Shown here one piece after another: positions 35,545-44,617 of a stretch of 64,000 bases of DNA (positions are counted from its first letter, which is position 1; each line of letters starts with the position of its first letter). Source of the DNA: Microbispora amethystogenes (GTDB taxonomy: Bacteria > Actinomycetota > Actinomycetes > Streptosporangiales > Streptosporangiaceae); NCBI RefSeq assembly GCF_016863015.1, contig NZ_BOOB01000018.1:62001-126000 (forward strand), read 5' to 3'. The notes under the pieces are model-generated. The model made no database searches. It was not told where the DNA came from and saw only the letters and a list, made by a program, of their open reading frames with translations. The position numbers and the translations under genes are program-made.

Positions 35545-36618
35545 ATGACTCGTACCGTGCTGGTCACGGGTGTCCGCGGTCACATCGGCGCCCGTGTGGC
35601 GGCCGCGCTCGCGGGCGATCCGGAGATCGACCGCGTCATCGGCGTGGACACCGCGCCGCCGCCGGCCCCTCGTGGGCGGGGCGGCGAGCAGGACGGCCCG
35701 GTGCCCGGCCGCACCGAGTTCGTCCACGTCGCGCTGCGCGGTCCGGACCTGGCTCGGGTCATCCGGGACGCCGACGTCGACACGGTCGTCCATCTCAGCC
35801 TGGTCAGCGGCAGCGGCCGCGGCGACCGCCGGGCCGATGGGACGGGCGGTGGCCGGTCGGCCATGAAAGAGCACAACGTCATCGGCACGATGCAGTTGCT
35901 CGCGGCCTGCCAGCGCTCCGCCACGGTGCGCCGCGTGGTCGTGCGCTCCACCACGGCCGTGTACGGCTCCTCGCCGCACGCTCCCGCCGTGTTCACGGAG
36001 GACACCGAGCCCGCCGAGGTCGCGCGCCACGGGTACGCCAGGGACGCCACGGAGGTCGAGACGTACGTCCGGGGCTTCGCCCGGCGGCGGCCCGACGTGA
36101 CGACGACCACGCTGCGGTTCGCCAACCTCATGGGGCCCGGCGTCGACTCGCCGCTCACGCGCTACTTCTCGCAGCCCGTGCTGCCCACCGTGCTCGGTTT
36201 CGATCCGCGGCTGCAGTTCGTCCACGAGGACGACGCCGTCGAGGTGCTGTGCCGTACGGCCGGGGCGGACCATCCCGGCGTGTTCAACGTGGCGGGCGAC
36301 GGCGTCCTGCTGCTCTCGCAGTGCGCGCGGCGCACGGGCCGGCCGGTGGTCCCGCTGCCGTCCCCGGCCTTCCGCCTGGCCGGCGGGCTGGCCAGAGGCG
36401 CCCGGCTGGTCGACTTCTCGCCCGAGCAGCTCACGCTGATGAGCCACGGCCGCGCGGTGGACACCGCCAGGATCACCGCCGAGCTGGGCTGGCGCCCGAA
36501 GTACGGCACGGCGGCGGCGTTCGACGACTTCCTGCGGTCCCGGGCGGTCCCGGGCGGCGCCGGCCACCTGCCGCTCGCCGCGGTCGACTGGCTGGCCGAT
36601 CTCCTGACGAAGCGGTGA
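35545..36618 (+). CDS. NAD-dependent epimerase/dehydratase (GalE2-like)
   Basis: 357 residues. The N-terminal Rossmann motif VLVTGVRGHIGARVAAAL is followed by VVHLSLVSGSG, the RSTTAVYGSSPHAP block with serine, then HGYARDATEVETYV where the YxxxK motif has A-R-D-A between Tyr and T, so the catalytic Lys is not obvious. This suggests an atypical extended SDR, perhaps non-catalytic. It corresponds to Rv0501 (galE2) by position. Its stop overlaps the start region of the acyltransferase gene. Confidence 0.82.
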   Translation: MTRTVLVTGVRGHIGARVAAALAGDPEIDRVIGVDTAPPPAPRGRGGEQDGPVPGRTEFVHVALRGPDLARVIRDADVDTVVHLSLVSGSGRGDRRADGTGGGRSAMKEHNVIGTMQLLAACQRSATVRRVVVRSTTAVYGSSPHAPAVFTEDTEPAEVARHGYARDATEVETYVRGFARRRPDVTTTTLRFANLMGPGVDSPLTRYFSQPVLPTVLGFDPRLQFVHEDDAVEVLCRTAGADHPGVFNVAGDGVLLLSQCARRTGRPVVPLPSPAFRLAGGLARGARLVDFSPEQLTLMSHGRAVDTARITAELGWRPKYGTAAAFDDFLRSRAVPGGAGHLPLAAVDWLADLLTKR

Positions 36619-36623
36619 CCCCG

Positions 36624-37526
36624 ATGGACGACTTCCGGGACCGGCGCGCGGCCGGGAACGGCCCTCCGGCCGGACTCGTGGACGGCGACGGGTCCGGTGA
36701 GCGGCTCGCGGAGCTGTTCGCCTTCCTGCGCCGCAGGATCACCGGTGACTACGAGGTCGACGAGTTCGGCTTCGACCCCGAGCTGAACGACCGGGTGCTG
36801 CTGGAGGCGCTGCGCCCGCTCTACCGGCACTGGTTCAGGACCGAGACCCTCGGCCTGGAGAACGTGCCGGCCGACGCCGGGGCCCTGATCGTGGCCAACC
36901 ACTCCGGCACGCTGCCGGTGGACGCGCTGATGCTCCAGGTCGCGGTCAACGACGAGCTGGGCCGGCCGCTGCGCCTCCTCGGCGCCCACCTGGTCTACCA
37001 GCTTCCCGTGCTCGGGCATCTGGCCCGCAAGTCGGGGCACACGCTCGCCTGCCCCGAGGACGCCGACCGCCTGCTGCGCAAGGGCGAGGTCGTCGGCGTC
37101 TTCCCCGAGGGCTTCAAGGGCATCGGCAAGCCGTTCTCCGAGCGCTACCGGCTGCAGAGGTTCGGCCGGGGCGGGTTCGTCGCCTCGGCGATCAGGGCCG
37201 GTGTGCCGATCGTCCCGTGCGCCATCGTGGGGGCGGAGGAGATCTACCCCAAGATCGGTGACCTTCCGTCGCTCGCGCGGCTGCTCGGCCTGCCGTACCT
37301 GCCGATCACGCCGCTGTTCCCCTGGCTCGGGCCGCTCGGCCTGGTCCCGCTGCCGTCGAAGTGGCTGATCGAGTTCGGCGAGCCGGTCCGCACCGATGCC
37401 TACGACCCGGAGGAGGCCGACGACCCCGCGGTGGTCTTCGACCTCACCGACCACGTCCGGGAGACCATGCAGCGGCGGCTGGACGCCCTGCGGCTGCGCC
37501 GCGGGGCCGCGTTCCCCCCGATCTGA
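36624..37526 (+). CDS. Lysophospholipid acyltransferase (PlsC family, Rv0502-like)
   Basis: 300 residues from ATG 36624; GTG 36615 overlapping the upstream stop (GTGA) is an alternative. Acyltransferase motifs: NHSGTLPVD (HX4D), FPEGFKG (motif III) and VPIVPCAIVG (motif IV). The N-terminal 50 residues are acidic and polar. The protein probably binds the inner membrane through amphipathic segments (LPITPLFPWLGPLGLVPLP). It forms a unit with the epimerase as Rv0501-Rv0502 do. Substrate unknown; the second PlsC-type gene in the window. Confidence 0.87.
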   Translation: MDDFRDRRAAGNGPPAGLVDGDGSGERLAELFAFLRRRITGDYEVDEFGFDPELNDRVLLEALRPLYRHWFRTETLGLENVPADAGALIVANHSGTLPVDALMLQVAVNDELGRPLRLLGAHLVYQLPVLGHLARKSGHTLACPEDADRLLRKGEVVGVFPEGFKGIGKPFSERYRLQRFGRGGFVASAIRAGVPIVPCAIVGAEEIYPKIGDLPSLARLLGLPYLPITPLFPWLGPLGLVPLPSKWLIEFGEPVRTDAYDPEEADDPAVVFDLTDHVRETMQRRLDALRLRRGAAFPPI

Positions 37527-37555
37527 GGTCCCGGCTCCAGGAGCCAGAGAATGGT

Positions 37556-38425
37556 TCAGAGGGTGGAGCGGTAGTGGCGGCGCAGGGCGATGCCGGCGGC
37601 GACGCCGCCCGCGATGGCCCCCGCCGTCGCCGCGATCGGCAGCCCGATCATCGTCGCCTTCCGGCCCGTACGGAAGTCGCGGGTCTCCCAGCCGTTGTCC
37701 CTGGCGTGCTCGCGCAGCTCGCTGTCGGGGTTGATGGCGTACGGATGGCCCACGAGCGAGAGCATCGGCAGGTCGTTGGACGAGTCGCTGTAGGCCGAGC
37801 ACCGGCTGAGGTCGAGACCCTCACGCCGGGCCAGCGCCCGTACGGCCTCGGCCTTGGCCGGGCCGTGCAGCAGGTCGCCGACCAGCCGCCCGGTGTAGGC
37901 GCCGTCGGCGGTCTCGGCGACCGTGCCGAGCGCGCCGGTGAGCCCGAGCCGCTGCGCGATGACCCGGGCCAGCTCCACCGGGGTCGCGGTGACCAGCCAC
38001 ACCCGCTGCCCGGCGTCGAGATGCGCCTGGGCCAGCGCGCGGGTGCCCGCCCACACGCGGTCGGCCATCACGTCGTCGTAGATCTCCTCGCCCAGCCGGA
38101 CGACCTCGTCCACCTTGAGCCCCGCGACGAAGGCGAGGGCCATCTCCTTGGCCCTGGCGATGTGCTCGGGGTTCTCGTTGCCCCGGACGCGAAACCACGC
38201 CTGCCCGACGGCGAACTTCGCCAGGTCGCGGGTGGTGAACAGGCCGCGCGAGGCGAGCCCGCGCGCGAAGTGGTAGATGGAGGCGCCGCGCATCATGGTG
38301 TTGTCGACGTCGAAGAACGCCGCCGCGGTCAGATCCGGCACGACCTCGGGGGCGGACACCGCCGCGGCGGCGGCCACCTCACCGGCGATCTCCGCCGCTT
38401 CCGTTCGTCGCAATAGCCGCCTCAT
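37556..38425 (-). CDS. HAD-IB family phosphatase (SerB1-like)
   Basis: 289 residues. HAD motif [10 protein letters not shown] (Asp39, Asp41), motif II VTATP, and motif [18 protein letters not shown] are present. The cap is helical ([21 protein letters not shown]). A C-terminal membrane helix ([23 protein letters not shown]) may tether it. Relatives include Rv0505c (annotated serB1) in the same location, although the true substrate of this branch is uncertain, since a full SerB lies at the window start. GAGGAG before ATG 38425. Confidence 0.87.
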   Translation of the reverse strand: MRRLLRRTEAAEIAGEVAAAAAVSAPEVVPDLTAAAFFDVDNTMMRGASIYHFARGLASRGLFTTRDLAKFAVGQAWFRVRGNENPEHIARAKEMALAFVAGLKVDEVVRLGEEIYDDVMADRVWAGTRALAQAHLDAGQRVWLVTATPVELARVIAQRLGLTGALGTVAETADGAYTGRLVGDLLHGPAKAEAVRALARREGLDLSRCSAYSDSSNDLPMLSLVGHPYAINPDSELREHARDNGWETRDFRTGRKATMIGLPIAATAGAIAGGVAAGIALRRHYRSTL

Positions 38426-38480
38426 GGCTCCTCAGCTTAATCGCCGGACACCGTCCCGAACGTGAGCGGGACATGACGTG

Positions 38481-39197
38481 TCAGCGTCCGGAAGCCGTGA
38501 AAGCGTCGATGTAATGCAGGTACTGCGCGGCCTTGTCGCGGTTCTCGTCGTCGAGTTTCGGCAGCAGCGGCTCCACCGCCCTGCGCTGCTGACGCGCGAA
38601 CCGCCGCGCCTCGCCGTCGGCCCGGTCGCGCTGCGCCACCCGGGTCAGCGCGGCCCTGGTCTTCGTCTCCATGTCGTCGAGCGTCTGGGCGATCAACCGG
38701 CGGCGGTCGGGGGCGGCCTGGCCGATCAGCGAGGCGGCCTCCGCCGCCCGCAGCCGGGCCGCGGCCATCTCCCGCTCCGCCCGGTCCCTCTCGTCGTACG
38801 CCAGGACGAGCACGGTCGACTCGGCCACCCGCTTCAGCGGGTACAGCACCTGGCCTGGCACCGCGTGGTACGTGTGCACGCCGGTGGCGAACATCCCGGC
38901 CAGCGCGGCGCCGAAGACCAGGACGGGACGCACCCGGACGAGAAGGGATCGGCGGGGACGGGCACGCCGGCTCCCGGCGTGGGCGGCGGGAGGCGCCGCG
39001 TGCCTCCCGGCGGCGCGTTCGGCGGCGTGGGCGCGCATGAGATCGGCCCGCAGGCTCTCGCGGAAGTCGGGGCTCGGGCCGCCGTTCACCAGGGACCGCA
39101 GGGCCGTCATCCGCGCGGCGATCCGCCGGGTGCGGGCCGCGGTCCGGCCGCCCTTCCGGCGCCAGGGTCGCCACCAGCCCATCACGGTTCCCGCCAT
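38481..39197 (-). CDS. rsbN: RsbN-like anti-sigma factor (DUF5667 protein)
   Basis: 238 residues, one membrane helix (VLVFGAALAGMFATGVHTYHA) with the N-terminal 95 residues inside and a helical outside domain (GQVLYPLKRVAESTVLVLAYDERDRAEREMAAARLRAAEA). It lies immediately downstream of bldN, as rsbN does in Streptomyces, where the product holds BldN inactive during vegetative growth. Sequence similarity to RsbN is inferred from the DUF5667-type domain and gene order, not from an alignment. Confidence 0.75.
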   Translation of the reverse strand: MAGTVMGWWRPWRRKGGRTAARTRRIAARMTALRSLVNGGPSPDFRESLRADLMRAHAAERAAGRHAAPPAAHAGSRRARPRRSLLVRVRPVLVFGAALAGMFATGVHTYHAVPGQVLYPLKRVAESTVLVLAYDERDRAEREMAAARLRAAEAASLIGQAAPDRRRLIAQTLDDMETKTRAALTRVAQRDRADGEARRFARQQRRAVEPLLPKLDDENRDKAAQYLHYIDAFTASGR

Positions 39198-39292
39198 CCC
39201 CCGCTCGACGTCGGCGACTGTGTCCCGGCCGGATCGACCGCCCTCGCGAGGATCCGACCTGCGACATGCCCAACGACAGGGTGTGGGAATGG

Positions 39293-39985
39293 TTACGGGC
39301 TGTCAGCGAGATCGTCCGGGAGCGCCCGGGCGAGCGCCCTGATCGCCCGGAACTGCAGGGCCTTGATCGCTCCGGACTTCTTGCCCATGATTTTCGCCGT
39401 CTCCGCGAGCGACATGCCCTCCACGAACCGCAGGATCACGCATTCCTGCTGCTCCGGGCCGAGCTGCTTGAGCGCCTGCATGAGGCGCTCGTTCACCATG
39501 TTCGTGACGACCGCGTTCTCGGGGATGTGCGGGCCGTCCAGAGGTGTGTCGAGAATCACTGCGGTGGTGACCTCAAGCCGGTTGCGGCCCGACTTGTAGT
39601 GATCGGTGATGAGGTTGCGGGCGATGGTGACCAGCCAGGCGCCGAAGTCGCGGCCCTGCCAGGTGAAGTCGGCGATGCCCCGCAGCGCGCGCAGGAACGT
39701 GTCGCTCGTCAGGTCCTCGGCCAGCGCGTGGCTGCCCACCCGGAAGTAGACGTACCGGTAGACCAGGTCGAGGTAATGGTCGTAGAGAAGGCCGAACGCC
39801 TCGCTGTCGCCGGTCTTGGCGCGCAGCACGAGGCTTCGCATCTCGTCGTCTTCATGGTCGTGTTCGTGGCTGTGCTCGCGGCCGTGTCGCCGGCCGCGCT
39901 CGGTGAGATCCGCGGAGCGCGAGGGCTGCGCGGATACGGCGGCGGCCGGAGGCGACAGCCCGGCCAACGGCCACAGGTTCGGCAT
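39293..39985 (-). CDS. bldN: Developmental ECF sigma factor BldN
   Basis: 230 residues from ATG 39985. Regions 2 and 4 are complete and match S. coelicolor BldN nearly block by block: EAFGLLYDHYLDLVYRYVYFRVG, LTSDTFLRALRGIADFTWQGRDFGAWLVTIARNL, then LGPEQQECVILRFVEGMSLAETAKIMGKKSGAIKALQFRA. The first 45 residues are a His/Glu-rich extension (HSHEHDHEDDE), unlike the Streptomyces pro-sequence in composition. BldN directs aerial hypha genes (chaplins, rodlins in Streptomyces). rsbN follows after 95 bp. Confidence 0.9.
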   Translation of the reverse strand: MPNLWPLAGLSPPAAAVSAQPSRSADLTERGRRHGREHSHEHDHEDDEMRSLVLRAKTGDSEAFGLLYDHYLDLVYRYVYFRVGSHALAEDLTSDTFLRALRGIADFTWQGRDFGAWLVTIARNLITDHYKSGRNRLEVTTAVILDTPLDGPHIPENAVVTNMVNERLMQALKQLGPEQQECVILRFVEGMSLAETAKIMGKKSGAIKALQFRAIRALARALPDDLADSP

Positions 39986-40025
39986 CCGTTATCCCATGGG
40001 GGAAGGGGAGTCGGCGTGCGGCAAC

Positions 40026-40054
40026 ACTCTAGAAATCAACGAGGGATAACACAA
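40026..40054 (-). promoter_or_regulatory. Candidate bldN promoter
   Basis: On the reverse strand -35 TTGTGT (40049-40054), 17-bp spacer, -10 TAGAGT (40026-40031), about 40 bp before ATG 39985. Confidence 0.55.
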
Positions 40055-40279
40055 TCCGTTCAAGTGGAAGAACTCGCCGCGGGAGGACGGGCCCGCCCTG
40101 GCACGCGGCGTCGGCGGTGCCCGGGCAACCGGTCGGAGCGCTGGCCGGGGCGCTGGTCAGGACGCTGATCCGGGACGGGACGGAACGAACTCCGCCGGAG
40201 CCGGAGACCCGCCGGCGGCGCCGGATCACCCACCCATACAGGGCGACCGGCTACCCGTGCGAAGGCGTTGTCAGGCAGC

Positions 40280-41956
40280 ATGGGTGCCACCATGGAAGTC
40301 CTCGTCGCTCTCCTCGCGTTCGCCGGCGCCCTGCTCGCCGGCATCACCACCGGCGTCCTCGTCGGGCGTCTCCGTGACGAGCCGGCCGGATGGCTGATCG
40401 CGTGGAGCATCGCCACGGGCGCGCTCGCGGTGTCGCTCGGCGCCGTCGCCGTCGGCCACCTCACCGGCTTCGGGCCCCTGACGTTCCGGGCGTACCAGAT
40501 CACCGGGTCGCTGCTGGCCCCGCTGTGGCTGGCCGTCGGTGTGCTCCAGCTTCTCGCGGAGAAGGCGGCGGCCCGCTTCGCCGGGTGGCTGCTCGGCGCC
40601 GCTCTCACGGTCGTGGGCACGGTCATCATGGTGCTGGACCCCATCGTGGCCTCGGGGTTCGCCAAGGCGCTGCCCGACGGTCCCACCCACTGGGACCTGT
40701 GGCCCGAATGGCTGCTGCGGGGCGTCCACGGGCTGGTGGTGTTCCTGCTCCTCCTCGCCCTCGGCATCGCGCTGATGAGCTGGCGGGACGGCGACGACTA
40801 CGACGCCGACAACATGAACGCGACCGTGGTGATCGCGCCCGCGGGCATGGCCGTCGCGGGCGCGCTGGAGTTCGGGCTCCCTGGGCTGGTCGTCGTCGTG
40901 CTCATGGCCGCCGCCGCCGGGGGCGTCTGGTACGCCGTGGCCCGTCCACTCGCGCCGTACGACGACGAGGACGAGGAGGACGAGGCGCCCGAGGAGGAGT
41001 GGCAGGGCCGGCGCGGCGGGCGGGCCGACACCGCCCTGCGCGCCGAGAGCCGCGTGCCCTCCGCGCCCTCGGGTCCGAACGTCGCCCCGGGAGGCCCCAG
41101 TGGCATGGGAGGCCCCGGTGGCATGGGAAACCCGGGTGCCCGGGGCGCGGCGGCGGGTGCGGCAGGAGCGGCGGGGGCGGTCCCGCCCGGCGCCGCGCCG
41201 CGCCGCTCGGGGCTGGGCGACCTGGTGGCCGAATACCGCGCGGGCGAGCAGGGCGAGGTCGACTACGCGGCCCGCATGCGCCCTCCGGACGGACGCCCGC
41301 TCGCCGACGACTTCGGCGGGCCCGCGACCGGCCAGCTTCTGGCCGCCGACCAGTACGGCCAGCCGCGCCGGCCCGACTACGCCATGCCCGCCACGCCCGC
41401 CATGCCCGTCGGCCCGGCGGCCGCGCCGGACCGGGCGATGCCCGCGACGGGAGCGGTCTATCCCGGGGCGCCGATGGGTGCCACCCCGGTGGGCGGGGCG
41501 GAGCTGCCCAGCCCGGCCGACCTCGCGGCGAGCTTCGGCGTGGGCTTTGGCCGGTCCCGGCAGGGCGCGAGCCCCGAGGGAGCGCAGCAGGCGGGCCGCC
41601 CGGCCCGGCAGGGGGGCTCGGTGAAGCCGTCCCCCGGCATCTACGGCCTGCTGACCGTGTTCACGCTGCTCGACGGCTCGGGAGAGGCGTTCGACAAGCT
41701 GGCGGAGGAGACGGTGGAGGCCGTGCAGCGCAACGAGCCCGACACGCTGCTGTTCGTCTGCCACGCGGTGAAGTCGGCCCCACTCCAGCGCATCGTCTAC
41801 GAGCTCTACCGCGACGAGGTCGGCTACGGCGAGCACCAGCGGCAGCCGCACATGGAGCGGTTCACCACCGAGCGGGTGAAGTACGTGCTGGCCGCCAACG
41901 TCATCGAACTCGCCGTCAACGCCGCCAAGGTCGTCCCGCTCCCCACCCGCATGTGA
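40280..41956 (+). CDS. Membrane protein with C-terminal ABM-like domain
   Basis: 558 residues from ATG 40280 (TTG 40268 and ATG 40292 are alternatives). Residues 1-220 hold about six membrane helices (VLVALLAFAGALLAGITTGVLVG onward). A disordered acidic then Gly/Ala/Pro/Met-rich linker spans about 230-445. Residues 445-555 resemble an antibiotic-biosynthesis-monooxygenase dimeric alpha/beta barrel (YGLLTVFTLLDGSGEAFDKLAEETVEAVQRNEP, then FTTERVKYVLAANVIEL). ABM domains are usually small stand-alone proteins, so the fusion to a membrane part is unusual. I see no known function. Confidence 0.7.
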   Translation: MGATMEVLVALLAFAGALLAGITTGVLVGRLRDEPAGWLIAWSIATGALAVSLGAVAVGHLTGFGPLTFRAYQITGSLLAPLWLAVGVLQLLAEKAAARFAGWLLGAALTVVGTVIMVLDPIVASGFAKALPDGPTHWDLWPEWLLRGVHGLVVFLLLLALGIALMSWRDGDDYDADNMNATVVIAPAGMAVAGALEFGLPGLVVVVLMAAAAGGVWYAVARPLAPYDDEDEEDEAPEEEWQGRRGGRADTALRAESRVPSAPSGPNVAPGGPSGMGGPGGMGNPGARGAAAGAAGAAGAVPPGAAPRRSGLGDLVAEYRAGEQGEVDYAARMRPPDGRPLADDFGGPATGQLLAADQYGQPRRPDYAMPATPAMPVGPAAAPDRAMPATGAVYPGAPMGATPVGGAELPSPADLAASFGVGFGRSRQGASPEGAQQAGRPARQGGSVKPSPGIYGLLTVFTLLDGSGEAFDKLAEETVEAVQRNEPDTLLFVCHAVKSAPLQRIVYELYRDEVGYGEHQRQPHMERFTTERVKYVLAANVIELAVNAAKVVPLPTRM

Positions 41957-42032
41957 GCGGGGACGGGTCGGTCTCCACGGCCCCCGTCACCATTCGGCGG
42001 CCGCGGGGGCCAGTTGAGATCGGGAGCCGACG

Positions 42033-42281
42033 TCAGCGGGCGAGGGCGGCGCGGAGGCGGGTCTCGTCGACCCTCCAGTAGGTGTGCTGGACGCCGTCGA
42101 CCAGCACGACCGGGATCATCTCCCAGTATTCGGCCTGGTCCTCCGGCGAGGCGGTGATGTCGCGCTCCTCCCACGCGACGCCGAGCTCGCCCGCCACCCG
42201 CTCGACGATCGCGCGGGCGTCGTCGCAGAGATGACAGCCGGGCTTGCCGAGCAGGGTGATCCGGTGATCCGCAGGAGCCAT
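42033..42281 (-). CDS. Glutaredoxin-like protein (DUF836)
   Basis: 82 residues from ATG 42281. Thioredoxin-fold redox motif GKPGCHLCDDA (C-H-L-C) and the cis-proline in MIPVVLVDG. It fits Rv0508 in both sequence type and position just before hemA. It is probably a small disulphide reductase or redox sensor partner. A TACGCT box six bases before the ATG suggests leaderless transcription. It is divergent from rex. Confidence 0.85.
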   Translation of the reverse strand: MAPADHRITLLGKPGCHLCDDARAIVERVAGELGVAWEERDITASPEDQAEYWEMIPVVLVDGVQHTYWRVDETRLRAALAR

Positions 42282-42287
42282 GCCGTC

Positions 42288-42293
42288 AGCGTA
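42288..42293 (-). promoter_or_regulatory. -10 box, leaderless glutaredoxin gene
   Basis: TACGCT on the reverse strand, six bases before ATG 42281. Confidence 0.5.
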
Positions 42294-42411
42294 GTCACGC
42301 TCCCGGCGTCCCCACGATCCCCGGGTGCCGCGATCATGTGCGTCACGACCCCGGTGGACCCGGATCGGCGACCGGCGCACCCTCCTGGGACGCTGGAGAG
42401 CACGATCGACT

Positions 42412-42429
42412 TTGTGCATAGCTTCACAA
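42412..42429. promoter_or_regulatory. Rex operator (ROP)
   Basis: TTGTGCATAGCTTCACAA. It matches TTGTGAAN4TTCACAA in all but one base pair position and overlaps the -35 of the rex promoter. Confidence 0.85.
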
Positions 42430-42441
42430 AGGCACTAACCT
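42412..42441 (+). promoter_or_regulatory. Rex-hem operon promoter
   Basis: -35 TTGTGC (42412-42417), 18-bp spacer, -10 TAACCT (42436-42441), about 72 bp before GTG 42514. The Rex operator covers the -35 box. Confidence 0.75.
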
Positions 42442-42513
42442 GGATTCATTCCGTCGCATCCACCCTTGCGGCCGGGGGCGCACCGGCCGTCCGTCCCCCT
42501 GGAGTTCCGGCAA

Positions 42514-43212
42514 GTGATCCGCCGTATCCCGCAGGCACGCGATCGCGGTATCCCCGACGCCACCGTGGCGAGGCTGCCGCTCTATCTGCGTGCCCTGAAC
42601 GGGATGGCCGAGCGGGGCACGCCGACGGTGAGCTCGGAGGATCTGGCGGTCGCCGCGGGCGTCAACTCGGCCAAGCTCCGCAAGGACCTCTCCCATCTCG
42701 GGTCGTACGGCACCCGGGGCGTCGGCTACGACGTGCAGTACCTCATCTACCAGATCTCGCGTGAGCTTGGTCTCACCCAGGACTGGGCGGTGGCGATCGT
42801 GGGCGTCGGAAACCTCGGCCGGGCGCTGGCCAACTACGGCGGGTTCGCCTCCCGCGGATTCCGCATCGCGGGCCTGCTCGACGCCGACCCGCACGTGGTC
42901 GGCGACCGCATCGCCGGTCTCGTCGTCGAGCACACCGATGAGCTGGAGACGGTGATCAGGCAGCGCGGCGTGTCGATCGTGGTGATCGCCACCCCCGCCG
43001 CGCCGGCCCAGCAGGTGTGCGACCGTGTCATCGCGGCCGGCGTCACCAGTATTTTGAACTTCGCCCCCGTCGTCCTGGCTGTGCCTGACGGCGTAGATGT
43101 CCGTAAAGTCGATTTATCTATCGAACTGCAGATACTTGCGTTCCACGAGCAGCGCAAGGCTAATGGAGGACCCATCATGGCCGAGGAGTGGCCGGACGGG
43201 GTGGTCATGTGA
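42514..43212 (+). CDS. rex: Redox-sensing repressor Rex
   Basis: 232 residues from GTG 42514, nine bases after GGAG. The N-terminal winged helix reads DATVARLPLYLRALNGMAERGTPTVSSEDLAVAAGVNSAKLRKDLSHLGSYGTRGVGYDV. The Rossmann domain reads VAIVGVGNLGRALANYGGF, and the C-terminal helix is KVDLSIELQILAFHEQR. Rex binds its operator when NADH is low and releases it when NADH rises. An operator lies over its own promoter, and hemA follows after 25 bp, so it probably represses its own hem operon as in Streptomyces. Confidence 0.97.
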   Translation: MIRRIPQARDRGIPDATVARLPLYLRALNGMAERGTPTVSSEDLAVAAGVNSAKLRKDLSHLGSYGTRGVGYDVQYLIYQISRELGLTQDWAVAIVGVGNLGRALANYGGFASRGFRIAGLLDADPHVVGDRIAGLVVEHTDELETVIRQRGVSIVVIATPAAPAQQVCDRVIAAGVTSILNFAPVVLAVPDGVDVRKVDLSIELQILAFHEQRKANGGPIMAEEWPDGVVM

Positions 43213-43237
43213 GTGAGCCATCAGTGGGAGCGAGCTC

Positions 43238-44617
43238 ATGAGTATCCTCGTCGTCGGCCTGAGCCACCGGACCACCCCGGTCGCCCTGCTCGAACGCGTG
43301 ACGGTCAGTGGTGACGCCCTCGTCAAGCTGCTGCACGACCTGCAGGCCGACGAGAACGTGTCCGAGGCGCTGGTCGTCTCCACCTGCAACCGCGTCGAGG
43401 TCTACGCCGCGGTCGACCGCTTCCACGGCGGCCTCGGCGCCGTGACGGGCCTGCTCGCCGCGCACTCCGGCCTGCCGCACGAGCGGCTCGCGCCGCACCT
43501 CTACGTGCACTACGAGGACCGGGCGGTCCAGCACCTGTTCACGGTCGCCTGCGGGCTCGACTCCATGGTCGTGGGCGAGGGGCAGATCCTCGGCCAGATC
43601 AGGACCGCCCTCCGCCTGGCGCAGGAGGAGGGCACCGCCGGGACGACCCTCAACGAACTGGCCCAGCACGCGCTGCGGGCCGGCAAGCGGGCGCACGCCG
43701 ACACCGGCATCGACCGGGCCGGCGCCTCGCTCGTCGGGGTCGGCCTGACGCTCGCCGAGCGGGTCCTCGGGCCGATCGCCGGCAGGCGCGCCCTGGTCGT
43801 CGGCGCGGGCTCGATGAGCGCGCTGTCCGCCGCGACCCTCTCCCGCGCGGGCGTGACCGACATCGTCATCGCCAACCGCACCCGGGAGCGGGCCGAGCGG
43901 CTCGCCGAGACGGTCGGCGGGCGCGCCGCGGACCTGGCCGGCATCCCCGCCGAACTGGCCGCGGCCGACCTCGTGATCTCCTGCGTCGGCGCCGGAACCC
44001 GCACGATCGACCCCGAGATGATCGGCGCCCGCGAGCGGCCGCTGTTCCTGCTCGACCTCGCGCTGCCCCACGACGTGGACCCCGGCGTACGGGACCTGCC
44101 CGGCGTGACGCTCGTCGACCTGGAGTCGATGCAGCAGGACGGCGTGGGCGACGACGTCGCCGACGGCGGCCGGGCCGAGGCGATCCGGGAGGTCGGGCGC
44201 ATCGTGACCGAGGAGGTCACGGCCTACCTGCACGCGGAGCGCGCCGCGCTGGTCACCCCCACGGTCGTGGCCCTGCGCAGCAAGGCCGCCGGAGTGGTGG
44301 AGGCCGAGATGGGCCGGCTGATGGCCCGCCTGCCCGGCCTCGACGGGCGGACCCGCGACGAGGTCACCCAGACCGTGCGGCGGGTCGTGGACAAGCTGCT
44401 CCACGAGCCGACCGTACGGGTGAAGCGGCTGGCCGCGGCGCCGGGCGGCGACCAGTACGCCGAGGCGCTGCGCGAGCTGTTCGGCCTCGCCCCGAACGCG
44501 CCCGACGCCGTGTCGTGTCTCGACAGCCTGGACGGCCTGGAGACCTTGGAGAACCTGGACAGCCTGAGGAGCCTCGACGGCATGCGGAGCCCGAACAGCC
44601 CGGAGGTGGAGCGATGA
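43238..44617 (+). CDS. hemA: Glutamyl-tRNA reductase HemA
   Basis: 459 residues. It reduces Glu-tRNA to glutamate-1-semialdehyde with NADPH, the first step of the C5 tetrapyrrole pathway. Catalytic Cys in VSTCNRVEVYA, then VACGLDSMVVGEGQILGQIRTA, the NADPH motif VVGAGSMSALSAATL, and the C-terminal dimerisation helix. The last 35 residues are an odd Leu/Asp-rich tail (LDSLDGLETLENLDSLRSLDG) not seen in the core family and likely a repeat expansion. Second gene of the rex operon; its stop overlaps the hemC start. Confidence 0.97.
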   Translation: MSILVVGLSHRTTPVALLERVTVSGDALVKLLHDLQADENVSEALVVSTCNRVEVYAAVDRFHGGLGAVTGLLAAHSGLPHERLAPHLYVHYEDRAVQHLFTVACGLDSMVVGEGQILGQIRTALRLAQEEGTAGTTLNELAQHALRAGKRAHADTGIDRAGASLVGVGLTLAERVLGPIAGRRALVVGAGSMSALSAATLSRAGVTDIVIANRTRERAERLAETVGGRAADLAGIPAELAAADLVISCVGAGTRTIDPEMIGARERPLFLLDLALPHDVDPGVRDLPGVTLVDLESMQQDGVGDDVADGGRAEAIREVGRIVTEEVTAYLHAERAALVTPTVVALRSKAAGVVEAEMGRLMARLPGLDGRTRDEVTQTVRRVVDKLLHEPTVRVKRLAAAPGGDQYAEALRELFGLAPNAPDAVSCLDSLDGLETLENLDSLRSLDGMRSPNSPEVER

